Shown: positions 45,717-54,975 of the stretch, piece by piece
Position numbering within the stretch: position 1 is the first letter of the stretch
How the letters are laid out: the number at the start of each line of letters is the position of its first letter
Assembly: GCF_023634865.1 (NCBI RefSeq)
Contig: NZ_JAMLJN010000001.1
Location: 62,001 to 126,000 of the forward strand
Direction: 5' to 3'
DNA length: 64,000 nt
Origin: Flavobacterium fragile
GTDB lineage: Bacteria; Bacteroidota; Bacteroidia; Flavobacteriales; Flavobacteriaceae
Made by a program: the position numbers and the translations under genes
Notes under the pieces: model-generated
Seen by the model: only the letters and a program-made list of their open reading frames with translations
Told to the model about the DNA's origin: nothing
Database searches by the model: none

Positions 45717-46100
45717 ATGGAAGTTTTAGGAAGAGTAAAAGTAATCAATCCAGTGCAACAAGTAAGCGCATCTTTCAAAAAGAGAGAACTTGTAGTAACT
45801 ACAGAAGAGCAATATCCACAACATATTTTAATCGAGTTTACACAAGATAAAACCGATTTGCTGAATAATTATAATGTTGGGGAACAAGTTAAAGTTTCAA
45901 TCAATTTAAGAGGAAGAGAATGGGTGAATCCACAAGGAGAAACTAAATATTTTAACTCTATCCAAGGTTGGAGAATTGAAAAAGTACATACAGAAGCGCC
46001 AGCAGCGCCAGCATCTCAAATGCCTCCAATGCCACCTGCAGCAGCTTTTGAACCAGCAACTAACTTTAACGAAGAAGAACACGACGATTTACCTTTCTAA
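45717..46100 (+). CDS. DUF3127 domain-containing protein
   Basis: Starting at ATG 45,717 (MEVLGRVKVINP) gives 127 residues. A small beta-barrel-like domain (SFKKRELVVTTEEQYPQHIL, LINVSINLRGREW-like) is followed by a proline- and alanine-rich linker and an acidic DDLPF end. The acidic tail is like those of single-strand-binding proteins. DUF3127 is common in Bacteroidetes and is thought to be OB-fold-like. It starts 11 bp after the flavin reductase. Confidence 0.8.
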   Translation: MEVLGRVKVINPVQQVSASFKKRELVVTTEEQYPQHILIEFTQDKTDLLNNYNVGEQVKVSINLRGREWVNPQGETKYFNSIQGWRIEKVHTEAPAAPASQMPPMPPAAAFEPATNFNEEEHDDLPF

Positions 46101-46107
46101 AAGATTA

Positions 46108-46173
46108 AATTCAGAAGTTAGAAGTCAGAAGTTTTTTTAATTTCTGGCTTTTTCTTTTTCTAATTTCTGAATT
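46108..46173. repeat. Long intergenic inverted repeat
   Basis: AATTCAGAAGTTAGAA (46,108-46,123) pairs with TTCTAATTTCTGAATT (46,158-46,173), one G-T pair. It may end transcription of the DUF3127 gene. Such TTCAGAA-type repeats are common between flavobacterial genes. Confidence 0.6.
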
Positions 46174-46187
46174 CTAAATTTAAAGAG

Positions 46188-46823
46188 ATGTACTATTTAA
46201 CCAAAGAATTATATTTTCCACCTGTACAAACTGCTTCTCCAGAAGGAATTGTTGCGATAGGAGGTGATTTGTCTCCAGAACGATTAGTTTTAGCCTATAA
46301 TTCGGGAATTTTTCCATGGTTTGAAGAAGATGAACCCATTTTATGGTGGAGTCCCCCAGAACGTATGGTTTTGTTTTTTGAAGATTTGAAGATTTCAAAA
46401 AGCATGCGAAATATTATCAATCAAAGAAAGTTCAAAGTTACTTTTAACACTGCTTTCAGAGATGTTATTCTAAATTGTAAAAAGATTTCAAGAAAAGACC
46501 AGCCTGGCACTTGGATTACTGATAATATGGTTGAAGCCTATTGTAAACTTCATGAATTAGGTATCGCTAAAAGTGTTGAGGTTTGGAAAGATGGTGAGTT
46601 AGTGGGTGGTTTGTATGGCGTTGACTTAGGTCACGTTTTTTGTGGCGAAAGTATGTTTTCTAAAGTTTCTAATGCGAGTAAAATGGCTTTCATTGCTTTA
46701 GCAAAACAATTAGAAATGGCGAATTATCGATTGTTAGATTGCCAAGTTTACAATAATCATTTAGCAAGTTTAGGTTGCGTAGAAATTGATCGTGAAGATT
46801 TTTTGATGGTGTTGAGGAGTTAA
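46188..46823 (+). CDS. aat: Leucyl/phenylalanyl-tRNA--protein transferase
   Basis: 211 residues. VAIGGDLSPERLVLAYNSGI with FPWF, WWSPPERMVL and GGLYGVDLGHVFCGESMFSK are the conserved segments. The enzyme adds Leu or Phe to proteins with N-terminal Lys or Arg, marking them for ClpAP degradation. Full length. It converges with the VF530 gene with a 4-bp overlap. Confidence 0.95.
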   Translation: MYYLTKELYFPPVQTASPEGIVAIGGDLSPERLVLAYNSGIFPWFEEDEPILWWSPPERMVLFFEDLKISKSMRNIINQRKFKVTFNTAFRDVILNCKKISRKDQPGTWITDNMVEAYCKLHELGIAKSVEVWKDGELVGGLYGVDLGHVFCGESMFSKVSNASKMAFIALAKQLEMANYRLLDCQVYNNHLASLGCVEIDREDFLMVLRS

Positions 46824-47032
46824 AATTTAGGTAAAGTCCTAACATACAATTCCTCTACTTTTTCCCTTGCCCAATCGGTTTTTCTCAAGAATTTCAAACT
46901 TGAATTTATGGATGGATTTTCTTTAAAACAGTTGATGTTTATGAGTTTAGCTAAAGTGTCGAAACCATAAAAATCAACCAATTGTTCTACAATAGTTTTT
47001 AAAGATTTTCCGTGAAGTGGGTCGTTATTCAT
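46820..47032 (-). CDS. VF530 family DNA-binding protein
   Basis: 70 residues. DPLHGKSLKTIVEQLVDFYG, then NPSINSSLKFLRKTDWAREK match the VF530 (DUF2132) family, small DNA-binding helical proteins. Overlaps the tag gene by 8 bp. Confidence 0.88.
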   Translation of the reverse strand: MNNDPLHGKSLKTIVEQLVDFYGFDTLAKLININCFKENPSINSSLKFLRKTDWAREKVEELYVRTLPKF

Positions 47033-47597
47033 AATTTTTATTTCTAGTCCAGCAATCTATTACATGATCATTCACCATTCCAGTTGCTTGCATGTGAGCA
47101 TAAACCACAGTTGAGCCTACGAATTTGAATCCGCGTTTTTTTAAATCTTTACTTAAAGCATCTGAAATAGGAGTGGTGGCTTTAACTTCGCTTAAGTTTT
47201 TAGGTTGATTATCTATGGGTTTTCCATCTACAAATCCCCAAATGTATTTAGAAAAAGTTCCAAATTCTTTCTGCACCTTTAAAAATGCTTGCGCATTAGT
47301 AATTGTGGCTTTAATTTTTAATTTATTTCTTATGATTCCGGGATTTTGCGCTAATTTATTCATTTTTTCTTCCGAATAATTCGCTATTTTAATTAAATCG
47401 AAATTATCAAATGCTTTTCTAAAATTTTCCCTTTTCGATAACACTGTATACCAACTCAATCCCGCCTGAAAGGTTTCTAAAATCAAAAATTCGAAAATAG
47501 TTTTATCGTCATATACTGGTTTTCCCCATTCGTTATCGTGGTAATTTCTATATAAGTCGTCTTTTTCGCACCAAGCGCAACGGGTTTTATTTTCCAT
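47025..47597 (-). CDS. tag: DNA-3-methyladenine glycosylase I
   Basis: 190 residues. RCAWCEKDDLYRNYHDNEWG with the zinc-binding cysteines, FEFLILETFQAGLSW with the catalytic glutamate, and STVVYAHMQATGMVNDH are conserved. The enzyme removes 3-methyladenine from alkylated DNA. It overlaps the transporter upstream by 11 bp. Confidence 0.95.
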   Translation of the reverse strand: MENKTRCAWCEKDDLYRNYHDNEWGKPVYDDKTIFEFLILETFQAGLSWYTVLSKRENFRKAFDNFDLIKIANYSEEKMNKLAQNPGIIRNKLKIKATITNAQAFLKVQKEFGTFSKYIWGFVDGKPIDNQPKNLSEVKATTPISDALSKDLKKRGFKFVGSTVVYAHMQATGMVNDHVIDCWTRNKNYE

Positions 47598-48240
47598 CTT
47601 TACCTAAGTATTTTTCAATTAAATAATGACCAAGGTAAATAAAAGGCGTTAATCCAACAGCAATTAATAACTTAACTGTATAACCTGTTAATGCGGATGC
47701 AATAAACATTTTGGTATCGATTTTTCCAGGTAACCAAAAAGCAATTCCAAGAACGATAAAACTATCAAAAAGTTGTGAAATTATGGTTGACCCGGTACTT
47801 CTTAACCAAATCATTTTTTTGCCTGTTCGGTTTCTAACAAAATGAAAAACGGTAACATCAATTAATTGAGACACCAAAAAAGCGGTAATACTTCCCACGA
47901 TAATCCACATACTTTGTCCAAAAACAGCTGTGAATTGTTCGTCTGTTATCAAACCATCTCCCTTAACCGCAGGAATTTGAAGTCCAATTAACAACAGAAA
48001 AAACGTATAGGCTATTAATCCTGCAGTGATTAAGGAGAGTTTTTTTACTCCTTTTTCGCCAAAATATTCATTGATTAAATCGGTTGTGATGAATACGATT
48101 GGCCAAGGTAAAATACCTAAACTCATTACAACTTCTCCTATGTAAATTAACTTTCCACCAATTAATTCTGCAACTAAAGCGTTGGTGATAAAAATCCCAG
48201 CTAATATAACGTAAACTATATCTTTTCTTCTTTGAAACAT
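47587..48240 (-). CDS. Queuosine precursor transporter (VUT/YhhQ family)
   Basis: 217 residues with about six membrane helices. ELIGGKLIYIGEVVMSLGIL, PWPIVFITTDLINEYFGEKG and IISQLFDSFIVLGIAF are the family segments. Family members import 7-cyano-7-deazaguanine or related bases for tRNA queuosine. It overlaps tag. Confidence 0.9.
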   Translation of the reverse strand: MFQRRKDIVYVILAGIFITNALVAELIGGKLIYIGEVVMSLGILPWPIVFITTDLINEYFGEKGVKKLSLITAGLIAYTFFLLLIGLQIPAVKGDGLITDEQFTAVFGQSMWIIVGSITAFLVSQLIDVTVFHFVRNRTGKKMIWLRSTGSTIISQLFDSFIVLGIAFWLPGKIDTKMFIASALTGYTVKLLIAVGLTPFIYLGHYLIEKYLGKDGK

Positions 48241-48241
48241 A

Positions 48242-51200
48242 CTAATATTCTTCTACATATAAATCATTAAACAATGAATTCCCTTTTTTTTGCTTACCAA
48301 AGGAGGCCCTTTTGTGATTATCATTTAAGGATTCATCAATCATTCCTTTTATTAAATTTTCAATTTCCTTTTCTTCTAAATAGGTTTTAGCGCTTAATTT
48401 ATAAAACTCTTTGATATTTATTTTTCCGTTTTCAGTTATGAAAGCAATTCCGCTAATTTTTTTTTGATTAGACTTATATGAATTTTCTTCAATATTTAAC
48501 TTTTTAAAGAAAAAATACATGATTTTTTTCCCATTAAATTTTACTTCTTTTGAATCATAGAATGTTAAAGAATCTTTTTTATTATCAATATTTTCAGAAT
48601 AGATTACAGCTGCCATAGCAATTTCTTTTGCATCAAATTTGTTTAAAAAAGAGTTGTCTTTTGCATGGTGCATCATTAAAAATCCTACGAATTGTGTTTT
48701 TTCATTTTTTAGAATTTTATTCAACGTATTTTCTTCAACTTGATTGTTTTTTTCCAATTGAACTTCGGCAAAAGCCAAATCTAATTCGTCAATATTTAAT
48801 TCGCTTGCTTTTTTAAATAATTGAACAACTTCTTTGTCGGTTTTAAAAGGGTGTAAGATAGTGTAATAACTTATGAAGTTTTCAATAGGCGCCTCATTTT
48901 CATAATATTCTTCTTCGTCTTCAGATTTTATGTTTTGCTTGTTTTTCCAACTAGCTAAACGCTTAAATTCGAGTTTAGCATTGGTTAAGAGCATTTTTTT
49001 GAATGATTTTATTTTTTTAGCATTTCCATACTTTTTTATCAAAAGTTTGTGAGTTAAAGACACAATGGGTTCATGATATTCTTTAATACTGAAATATTGA
49101 AATATATTTGGAAATAAAACCTGACTGTTTTCTAAATCTTCCTCAAATTGGTTGAATAATCCAATTATTTCATATTCATTATCCGAAATGGGTAAATCAT
49201 ATTCTAACAATTCTACTATTTTTTTATATGCTTCTTTGCTTTTTTGTAGCGTTAAGGCACGAAGGATAGCAAACTGAATTACTGTGTTTACGTCTTCTTT
49301 TTTGTAAACGTTTTCTAGATAAGCAATTACTTCAGGAGTTTTAATTCTTCCGAGTTTTTCATATAATTCGCCCAAAACTTCAGTCTCATCATCTCTAAAT
49401 TTAAAGGTGTTTAATAATATTTTGAACTTAGGTAAATCCTCTTTTTCAATCTTTAAATATTCAATTGATTTCAGTGCAGAGTATCGGATGCTATCGTGTT
49501 TACTAAGAACGTCATTCAAGAATAAATCCATTTTGTTTTCAAAAATATTTTCAGAATCTTTGTTTTCTAAACGAATAGAATTGAACGTTTTTTCTACAAA
49601 AGGATCTACATTTTCGTTATTTTTTGCAACCAAAGTAGATAATTCATAAACATTGTTTCCTTTTATAAGAAGCTTGTATTTAATGGCTTGTTTCGAGTTG
49701 TTCTTTGAAACTAAAGCTTCGAAAGTATGTACGTTATTGTCTGAGTTGATTTTTTCCTCTATTATTTTCAGTTTTTCTTCTTTTGGGAACAGTTGCGAAT
49801 TCCAATTAGATTCTAAATAATGCGCTGGTAGATTCACATCCAAGTCTGGTACTGCTACTTCAATTATGTCGCCATAATTGGCATCATTTTCTTGTTTTTG
49901 ATTGATGAATTTATCACCTGTGATTTTTTTTCGGTATTCGTTCCAAATACTATCTATTGATTTTTCATTCTCATAGCGATGGTATTTGTAATAATTGAGT
50001 TGAATGATTGAGCCATTACTACCTAAGAATTGATAGTTTTTTGATTTAGCGGTAAAGTGATTTTTCTTTTTTGTGCCATTATTTATTTCATTTTCAATTA
50101 AGAAATCCAAATGTTCGTTTTGCTTTTTTGGAATTTCAATGCTAAAATGATTTATCGAATCTCTAAAAGTTTTATAACTTTCAGAATCTATAGTAGGTTG
50201 CATCGTAAAAGATTCGAAGAAACGTTTGGTGTCATTTTCTTCAGAATTCACAGATCCTAAAAGGTAATATTTATTCCCGTTTAATACAGTTTTGAGCTGG
50301 ACTTCTTTGTTCTCAATTTTCGATTTAGAATAGAAAACTGTTCTTCCCTTGTTAAATTTTGTTTGTGTGGAATCCAATTTGTGTTGGTTGTAAAATTCTT
50401 GATGAATACGTTTTAACTCATATTCTGAATTTTCCAAATTATCAATTTCCGAAAGCGTTTTCTCGATTAGAAAATAGAAACTTTTTTTCTTTTCGTCTAA
50501 TGCGGTTATAGTAATATCAGAATTATCTTTTCCATTGTTTTTATTTCCTGAATAGCTGTTATAGGCTGGAATTTCAACGGTAAAACTTCCTTTTCGTGGA
50601 CGAATAGTTTCCCAATTAGTTTTACTTTCCTTGATTTCAATTTTTGAAAAAATTTCTTCTTCGAATCGTCTTACATAATCACCTTCTCCTCCCATAATTA
50701 CTGCTATGATTTCAAGTGGAGTAATGTAGTATCGATAGCGTTGTGCGTTGCCGGTTTTGGTTTTGCTTTTTAAATCGTATACCCAATAATTTTTTTCTTG
50801 GTAGGATTTTTTTTCTAAAATTTCTCCCGGAATGTTTTCATAAAACAAACTATCTAATGTTTTGATATTAAATGTTTTATCCTTCTTGTTGATAAAATCA
50901 TTCAAGGGTTTTCTTTTAACATTAATAAAACCACCATTTGCCAAATCTGGGGATTCTAAATCTTCTCCGTTTTCAAGTACGATTTCAAAAAGAGGAAGTG
51001 AAATCATACCATCGGCTGTGGTTTTGTTTTTTAATTCTGGTTTGGTGAAGTATTCTTCAATTTGCTTTTTGACTGCCTTTCCTTTTTCGGTATAATTCCC
51101 AAAAACTGGAGTTACCTTATAACCTTTTGCCCGTAATAATTCGATAACGCCATTAGGACCAGGTAAGTGAGCCGCTCCAATGGCACTAAATAAACTTCCC

Positions 51201-51967
51201 GTTTTCATGATAGAATCCATGTTTTTTACCATTTCAATATTACGGTCAAACAACATGGCTTTGAGGAATGATTTAGGCGAACTTAACATAGTTAAAGAAT
51301 CAATCATGTCTAAGTCTTTTTCACGGTAGAAATCATTTAAAGCTTGATCATACGATTTGTTTTTTACGATTTTTAAAATAGCCTGACGGTTTTTATCGAC
51401 TTCACTTTCATCCATTTTTGCTTGTGCCATCATGATGTTCAGTGTAGATTGTTTTACATCTTCTAAACCCACCGTTTTTTTGTTGAATTTTCTACCTGTT
51501 CTATAGATAAACATATCCAAATAGGTTTCTTCTTGGTAGTCTTTTTGTGCTTCATCGGTTCGGGTAAGTAAACTTATAAGGTTGTAATTACTGCTTTTGA
51601 ATAGGGGATATAAGTCGTTTTTTTCAAGTGGTTGAATATAGAATTTGCTGTAGAATTTCCCTTGGTTTATGTATTGACTATAAAAACTAAATAAATCAAA
51701 TAGTGAAGTCCATGTTCTAGGTTCACTTTCATTAGCGATAATATCTGCTTCTTGAAGATGTTTAAAAAAGTTATCTGATAAATGATATGAAACTTTATCG
51801 CTTACGTGCATAGATCCATAAACGTATGATTTTTTTTGGAGTCCATTTCCACTAATTTCCCATAATAAACTTTGGTATTTTTTTTCTTGAGCAAATAATG
51901 AAGCTGATAGCAGGGCTAATAGAAGAGCAATTTTTTTCAAAGCTATTTTCTTTTTTCGTTTACCCAA
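48242..51967 (-). CDS. TraB/GumN family protein with very long C-terminal region
   Basis: 1,241 residues with a signal peptide (KIALLLALLSASLFAQ). The TraB/GumN domain is at about 30-300 (SLLWEISGNGLQKKSYVYGS, ANESEPRTW, FSAIGAAHLPGPNGVIELL, LRAKGYKV). Ordinary members have about 300 residues; here another 900 follow. That region has repeated beta-type units and a helical part from about 850 with HEAT-like alternation (ILRALTLQKSKEAYKKIVEL). Family members may be peptidase-like; no activity is proven for this layout. The gene abuts the transporter (1 bp). Confidence 0.8.
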   Translation of the reverse strand: MGKRKKKIALKKIALLLALLSASLFAQEKKYQSLLWEISGNGLQKKSYVYGSMHVSDKVSYHLSDNFFKHLQEADIIANESEPRTWTSLFDLFSFYSQYINQGKFYSKFYIQPLEKNDLYPLFKSSNYNLISLLTRTDEAQKDYQEETYLDMFIYRTGRKFNKKTVGLEDVKQSTLNIMMAQAKMDESEVDKNRQAILKIVKNKSYDQALNDFYREKDLDMIDSLTMLSSPKSFLKAMLFDRNIEMVKNMDSIMKTGSLFSAIGAAHLPGPNGVIELLRAKGYKVTPVFGNYTEKGKAVKKQIEEYFTKPELKNKTTADGMISLPLFEIVLENGEDLESPDLANGGFINVKRKPLNDFINKKDKTFNIKTLDSLFYENIPGEILEKKSYQEKNYWVYDLKSKTKTGNAQRYRYYITPLEIIAVIMGGEGDYVRRFEEEIFSKIEIKESKTNWETIRPRKGSFTVEIPAYNSYSGNKNNGKDNSDITITALDEKKKSFYFLIEKTLSEIDNLENSEYELKRIHQEFYNQHKLDSTQTKFNKGRTVFYSKSKIENKEVQLKTVLNGNKYYLLGSVNSEENDTKRFFESFTMQPTIDSESYKTFRDSINHFSIEIPKKQNEHLDFLIENEINNGTKKKNHFTAKSKNYQFLGSNGSIIQLNYYKYHRYENEKSIDSIWNEYRKKITGDKFINQKQENDANYGDIIEVAVPDLDVNLPAHYLESNWNSQLFPKEEKLKIIEEKINSDNNVHTFEALVSKNNSKQAIKYKLLIKGNNVYELSTLVAKNNENVDPFVEKTFNSIRLENKDSENIFENKMDLFLNDVLSKHDSIRYSALKSIEYLKIEKEDLPKFKILLNTFKFRDDETEVLGELYEKLGRIKTPEVIAYLENVYKKEDVNTVIQFAILRALTLQKSKEAYKKIVELLEYDLPISDNEYEIIGLFNQFEEDLENSQVLFPNIFQYFSIKEYHEPIVSLTHKLLIKKYGNAKKIKSFKKMLLTNAKLEFKRLASWKNKQNIKSEDEEEYYENEAPIENFISYYTILHPFKTDKEVVQLFKKASELNIDELDLAFAEVQLEKNNQVEENTLNKILKNEKTQFVGFLMMHHAKDNSFLNKFDAKEIAMAAVIYSENIDNKKDSLTFYDSKEVKFNGKKIMYFFFKKLNIEENSYKSNQKKISGIAFITENGKINIKEFYKLSAKTYLEEKEIENLIKGMIDESLNDNHKRASFGKQKKGNSLFNDLYVEEY

Positions 51968-51992
51968 ATATACAGTATTTTAAAAAGAAAAA

Positions 51993-52022
51993 AACCTTAA
52001 CTCTTGTTAAAGAATTAAGGTT
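51993..52022 (-). terminator. Terminator of the tsf transcript
   Basis: AACCTTAA and TTAAGGTT form a stem, and the minus strand continues with TTTTTT. It lies 26 bp past the tsf stop. Confidence 0.8.
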
Positions 52023-52047
52023 TTGTATTTAAAAGTTTAGAATATAA

Positions 52048-52869
52048 TTATCCTAAAGCAACTCTGCTAAATCCAGTTACAGTTAAGTTTGCATTTACTG
52101 ATTTAATATAAGCAGCAACACTCATTGAACTGTCTTTGATGAAATCTTGGTTTACTAAAGTATTATCTTTGTAGAAACGTTGGATTTTACCTTTAGAAAT
52201 GTTATCCAACATTGCTTCTGGTTTTCCTTCCGCTCTTAATTGTTCTTTAGCGATTTCAATTTCTTTTTCAATGATTGCAGCATCAACTCCAGCTTCGTTT
52301 AAAGCAATTGGGTTCATAGCAGCAGCTTGCATTGCTACGTTTTTAGCAGCTTCTTCAGCACCAGCAACGTTAGCAGATAGCGCTACTAATGTAGCGATTT
52401 TACCAGCGTGGATGTAAGAACCTACGAAAGCTCCTTCTAATCTTTCGAAAGCACCGATTTCGATTTTTTCACCGATAACACCAGTCTGTTCGATTAATTT
52501 CTCAGCAACAGTGATTCCATTGAAATCAGAAGCTAATAATTCTTCTTTAGTAGCATAGTTTAAAGCTTGGTTAGCTAAATCATTTGCTAATTTAACGAAT
52601 GATTCGTTTTTACCTACGAAGTCAGTCTCACAGTTTAATGTGATTGCAACACCCGCAGTTTTATCAGCGTTGATAACAGCAACAGCAGCACCTTCAGTAG
52701 ATTCTCTATCTGAACGGTTAGCAGCTACTTTTTGACCTTTTTTTCTTAAGTTTTCGATAGCTAAATCGAAATCTCCTTCAGCCTCCACTAATGCTTTTTT
52801 ACAATCCATCATTCCAGCACCAGTGATAGTTCTTAATTTATTTACGTCTGCAGCAGTAATATTTGCCAT
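52048..52869 (-). CDS. tsf: Translation elongation factor Ts
   Basis: 273 residues. ITAADVNKLRTITGAGMMDC, KKALVEAEGDFDLAIENLRK and TLNCETDFVGKNESFVKLAN are the conserved segments. EF-Ts exchanges GDP for GTP on EF-Tu. It follows rpsB, as in most bacteria, with a 136-bp spacer holding a nested hairpin. Confidence 0.97.
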   Translation of the reverse strand: MANITAADVNKLRTITGAGMMDCKKALVEAEGDFDLAIENLRKKGQKVAANRSDRESTEGAAVAVINADKTAGVAITLNCETDFVGKNESFVKLANDLANQALNYATKEELLASDFNGITVAEKLIEQTGVIGEKIEIGAFERLEGAFVGSYIHAGKIATLVALSANVAGAEEAAKNVAMQAAAMNPIALNEAGVDAAIIEKEIEIAKEQLRAEGKPEAMLDNISKGKIQRFYKDNTLVNQDFIKDSSMSVAAYIKSVNANLTVTGFSRVALG

Positions 52870-52923
52870 TTTGTATTTTTTTTATTTGTTGTTTATAAAA
52901 GTAAAAATTCCAATTACTAAATC

Positions 52924-52980
52924 CCAAATTCCAATTTTACTAAATTGCTAACGAAAAGTTAGAACAAGTTTGGAATTTGG
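52924..52980. repeat. Nested hairpin between rpsB and tsf
   Basis: CCAAATTCCAA (52,924-52,934) pairs with TTGGAATTTGG (52,970-52,980), and a smaller CTAAC/GTTAG stem lies inside. It may limit read-through or guide processing between the two genes. Confidence 0.55.
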
Positions 52981-53005
52981 AATTTAATTCTTGGAATTAA
53001 TTGAT

Positions 53006-53767
53006 TTATGCTTCAGTTTCAGTAGCAGGAGCTTCAGTAGCTTCTACTTCTTTAGCTGGTAATTCATCTTTTTCAACTTTTCTATCAGAAAGACCTTCTA
53101 CGATAGCAGAAGAAACTAATGATAAAACTTTTTCAATTGATTTAGAAGCATCGTCATTTGCAGGAATTACGAAGTCAATTGGACGTGGATCCGAATTCGT
53201 ATCTACCATTGCGAACACTGGAATGTTTAATTTTTGAGCTTCTTTAACAGCGATATGCTCCGCTTTTACGTCAACTACGAATAATGCAGCTGGTAATCTA
53301 GACATATCTGCAATTGAACCTAAGTTTTTCTCTAACTTAGCTCTTAAACGATCAACTTGTAATCTTTCTTTTTTAGATAAAGTCATGAAAGTACCGTCTT
53401 TCTTCATTCTATCAATAGAAGCCATTTTCTTAACAGCTTTACGGATAGTTACGAAGTTAGTTAACATACCACCTGGCCATCTTTCAGTGATGTAAGGCAT
53501 GTTACAAGCTGCTGCTTTTTCAGCAACGATATCTTTCGCTTGTTTTTTGGTAGCAACGAATAATACTTTTCTACCAGAGGCAGCAATTTTTTTCAAAGCT
53601 TCGTTAGCTTCTTCAATTTTAGCTGCAGTTTTATATAGGTTAATGATATGAATACCATTACGCTCCATATAAATGTAAGGAGCCATGTTTGGGTCCCATT
53701 TACGAGTCATGTGTCCGAAGTGTACACCTGCTTCTAATAACTCTTTAACGTCAATTTTGTTTGCCAT
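53006..53767 (-). CDS. rpsB: 30S ribosomal protein S2
   Basis: 253 residues. ELLEAGVHFGHMTRKWDPNM, APYIYMERNGIHIINLYKT and GMLTNFVTIRKAVKKM are typical. The end is an alanine/glutamate-rich tail (ATEAPATETEA) common in Bacteroidetes. Its leader carries a strong stem-loop. Confidence 0.97.
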   Translation of the reverse strand: MANKIDVKELLEAGVHFGHMTRKWDPNMAPYIYMERNGIHIINLYKTAAKIEEANEALKKIAASGRKVLFVATKKQAKDIVAEKAAACNMPYITERWPGGMLTNFVTIRKAVKKMASIDRMKKDGTFMTLSKKERLQVDRLRAKLEKNLGSIADMSRLPAALFVVDVKAEHIAVKEAQKLNIPVFAMVDTNSDPRPIDFVIPANDDASKSIEKVLSLVSSAIVEGLSDRKVEKDELPAKEVEATEAPATETEA

Positions 53768-53791
53768 TGTGTAATAGTTTACGTTCCGTGA

Positions 53792-53843
53792 TTAGCAATT
53801 TTCAAGTAGTCACTTGCGTTAGTCTTGAAAATTTAGATGCTAA
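53792..53843 (-). promoter_or_regulatory. Stem-loop in the rpsB leader
   Basis: AATTTTCAAG (53,797-53,806) pairs perfectly with CTTGAAAATT (53,824-53,833) around a 17-nt loop, and TTAGC (53,792-53,796) pairs with GCTAA (53,839-53,843) beyond a one-sided TAGAT bulge. On the transcript this lies about 25-76 nt before the rpsB start. Ribosomal protein leaders often bind their own product; this is a candidate site. Confidence 0.55.
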
Positions 53844-53942
53844 ACTAATTCCCTTTTTACAAGGAATATCGACAACTTTGTTTTTAATTCAATTTTAATT
53901 ATAAAAATAAATCTGAAAAAATATTCTGATAAATATCGAATA

Positions 53943-54329
53943 TTAACGTTTTGAGAATTGGAATCTCTTACGTGCTTTTTTCTGACCGAATTTTTTACGT
54001 TCAACCATTCTAGGATCTCTTGTTAATAATCCTTCTGGTTTAAGGATAGCTCTGTTTTCAGCCTCAACTTCACACATTGCTCTAGCAATAGCCATTCTTA
54101 CAGCTTCTGCTTGTCCTGTTGAACCACCACCATATACGTTTACTTTAACGTCAAAGTTTGATACATTTTCTGTCATAGACATTGGTTGTAAAACTTTGTA
54201 CTGTAAAGTTGCAGTTGGGAAGTAGTTAGTGAATTCTCTTTTGTTTACAGTGATTTTTCCTGTTCCTTCTGAAACATAAACACGTGCAACAGCGCATTTT
54301 CTTCTACCGATTTTGTGAATAACTCCCAT
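53943..54329 (-). CDS. rpsI: 30S ribosomal protein S9
   Basis: 128 residues. IGRRKCAVARVYVSEGTGKI, YGGGSTGQAEAVRMAIARAM and the basic C-terminus DPRMVERKKFGQKKARKRFQ are typical of S9. It abuts rplM (one-base overlap), the usual pairing. Confidence 0.97.
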   Translation of the reverse strand: MGVIHKIGRRKCAVARVYVSEGTGKITVNKREFTNYFPTATLQYKVLQPMSMTENVSNFDVKVNVYGGGSTGQAEAVRMAIARAMCEVEAENRAILKPEGLLTRDPRMVERKKFGQKKARKRFQFSKR

Positions 54330-54784
54330 TACTTAAGATCGTTTAGGTTAACGGTTTTAGGTGATTGAGCTGCATGTTTGTGCTCAGGACCTACATATAC
54401 ATTTAAATTACGGAATAATTCAGCACCTAATTTGTTTTTAGGTAACATTCCTTTGATAGCTTTTTCTACTAATAATGCAGGATTTTTTTGTTGCATTACT
54501 TTAGCAGTTAAAGTTCTTTGTCCTCCTGGGTAACCTGTGTGACGAACGTAAGTTTTGTCCTCTAATTTGTTACCAGTAAGGTTGATTTTTTCTGCATTGA
54601 TAACGATTACGTTATCTCCACAGTCAACGTGCGGTGTATAACTTGGTTTGTATTTACCTCTTAAAAGCATCGCTACTTTTGTAGATAAACGACCTAAGTT
54701 ATGACCTTCAGCGTCTACAACAATCCACTGCTTGTCTGCAGTAGCTTTGTTAGCTGATACTGTCTTGTAGCTTAATGTGTTCAC
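54329..54784 (-). CDS. rplM: 50S ribosomal protein L13
   Basis: 151 residues. QWIVVDAEGHNLGRLSTKVA, LRGKYKPSYTPHVDCGDNVI and GMLPKNKLGAELFRNLNVYV are typical of L13. First gene of the ribosomal run, with a strong promoter upstream. Confidence 0.97.
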   Translation of the reverse strand: MNTLSYKTVSANKATADKQWIVVDAEGHNLGRLSTKVAMLLRGKYKPSYTPHVDCGDNVIVINAEKINLTGNKLEDKTYVRHTGYPGGQRTLTAKVMQQKNPALLVEKAIKGMLPKNKLGAELFRNLNVYVGPEHKHAAQSPKTVNLNDLK

Positions 54785-54829
54785 AATAATTAATTTAAAT
54801 TAAACATTCCATTCCCAATAAAGGGAGTG

Positions 54830-54860
54830 CAAAAGTACAATTATTTATTAGAATTGCAAA
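54830..54860 (-). promoter_or_regulatory. Bacteroidetes promoter of rplM-rpsI
   Basis: On the minus strand TTTG (54,857-54,860) and TACTTTTG (54,830-54,837) lie 19 bp apart, an exact match to the Bacteroidetes consensus, 46 nt before the rplM start. Confidence 0.85.
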
Positions 54861-54975
54861 TCACTTATGTAAAATATTATTTTTTATAATTAATTAAACA
54901 TCACGTTTTTAACTAAAATATATTTAAACTTCTTTCTAAGAATGAGAGAATTATATTATTTTTACATCCTAACTT

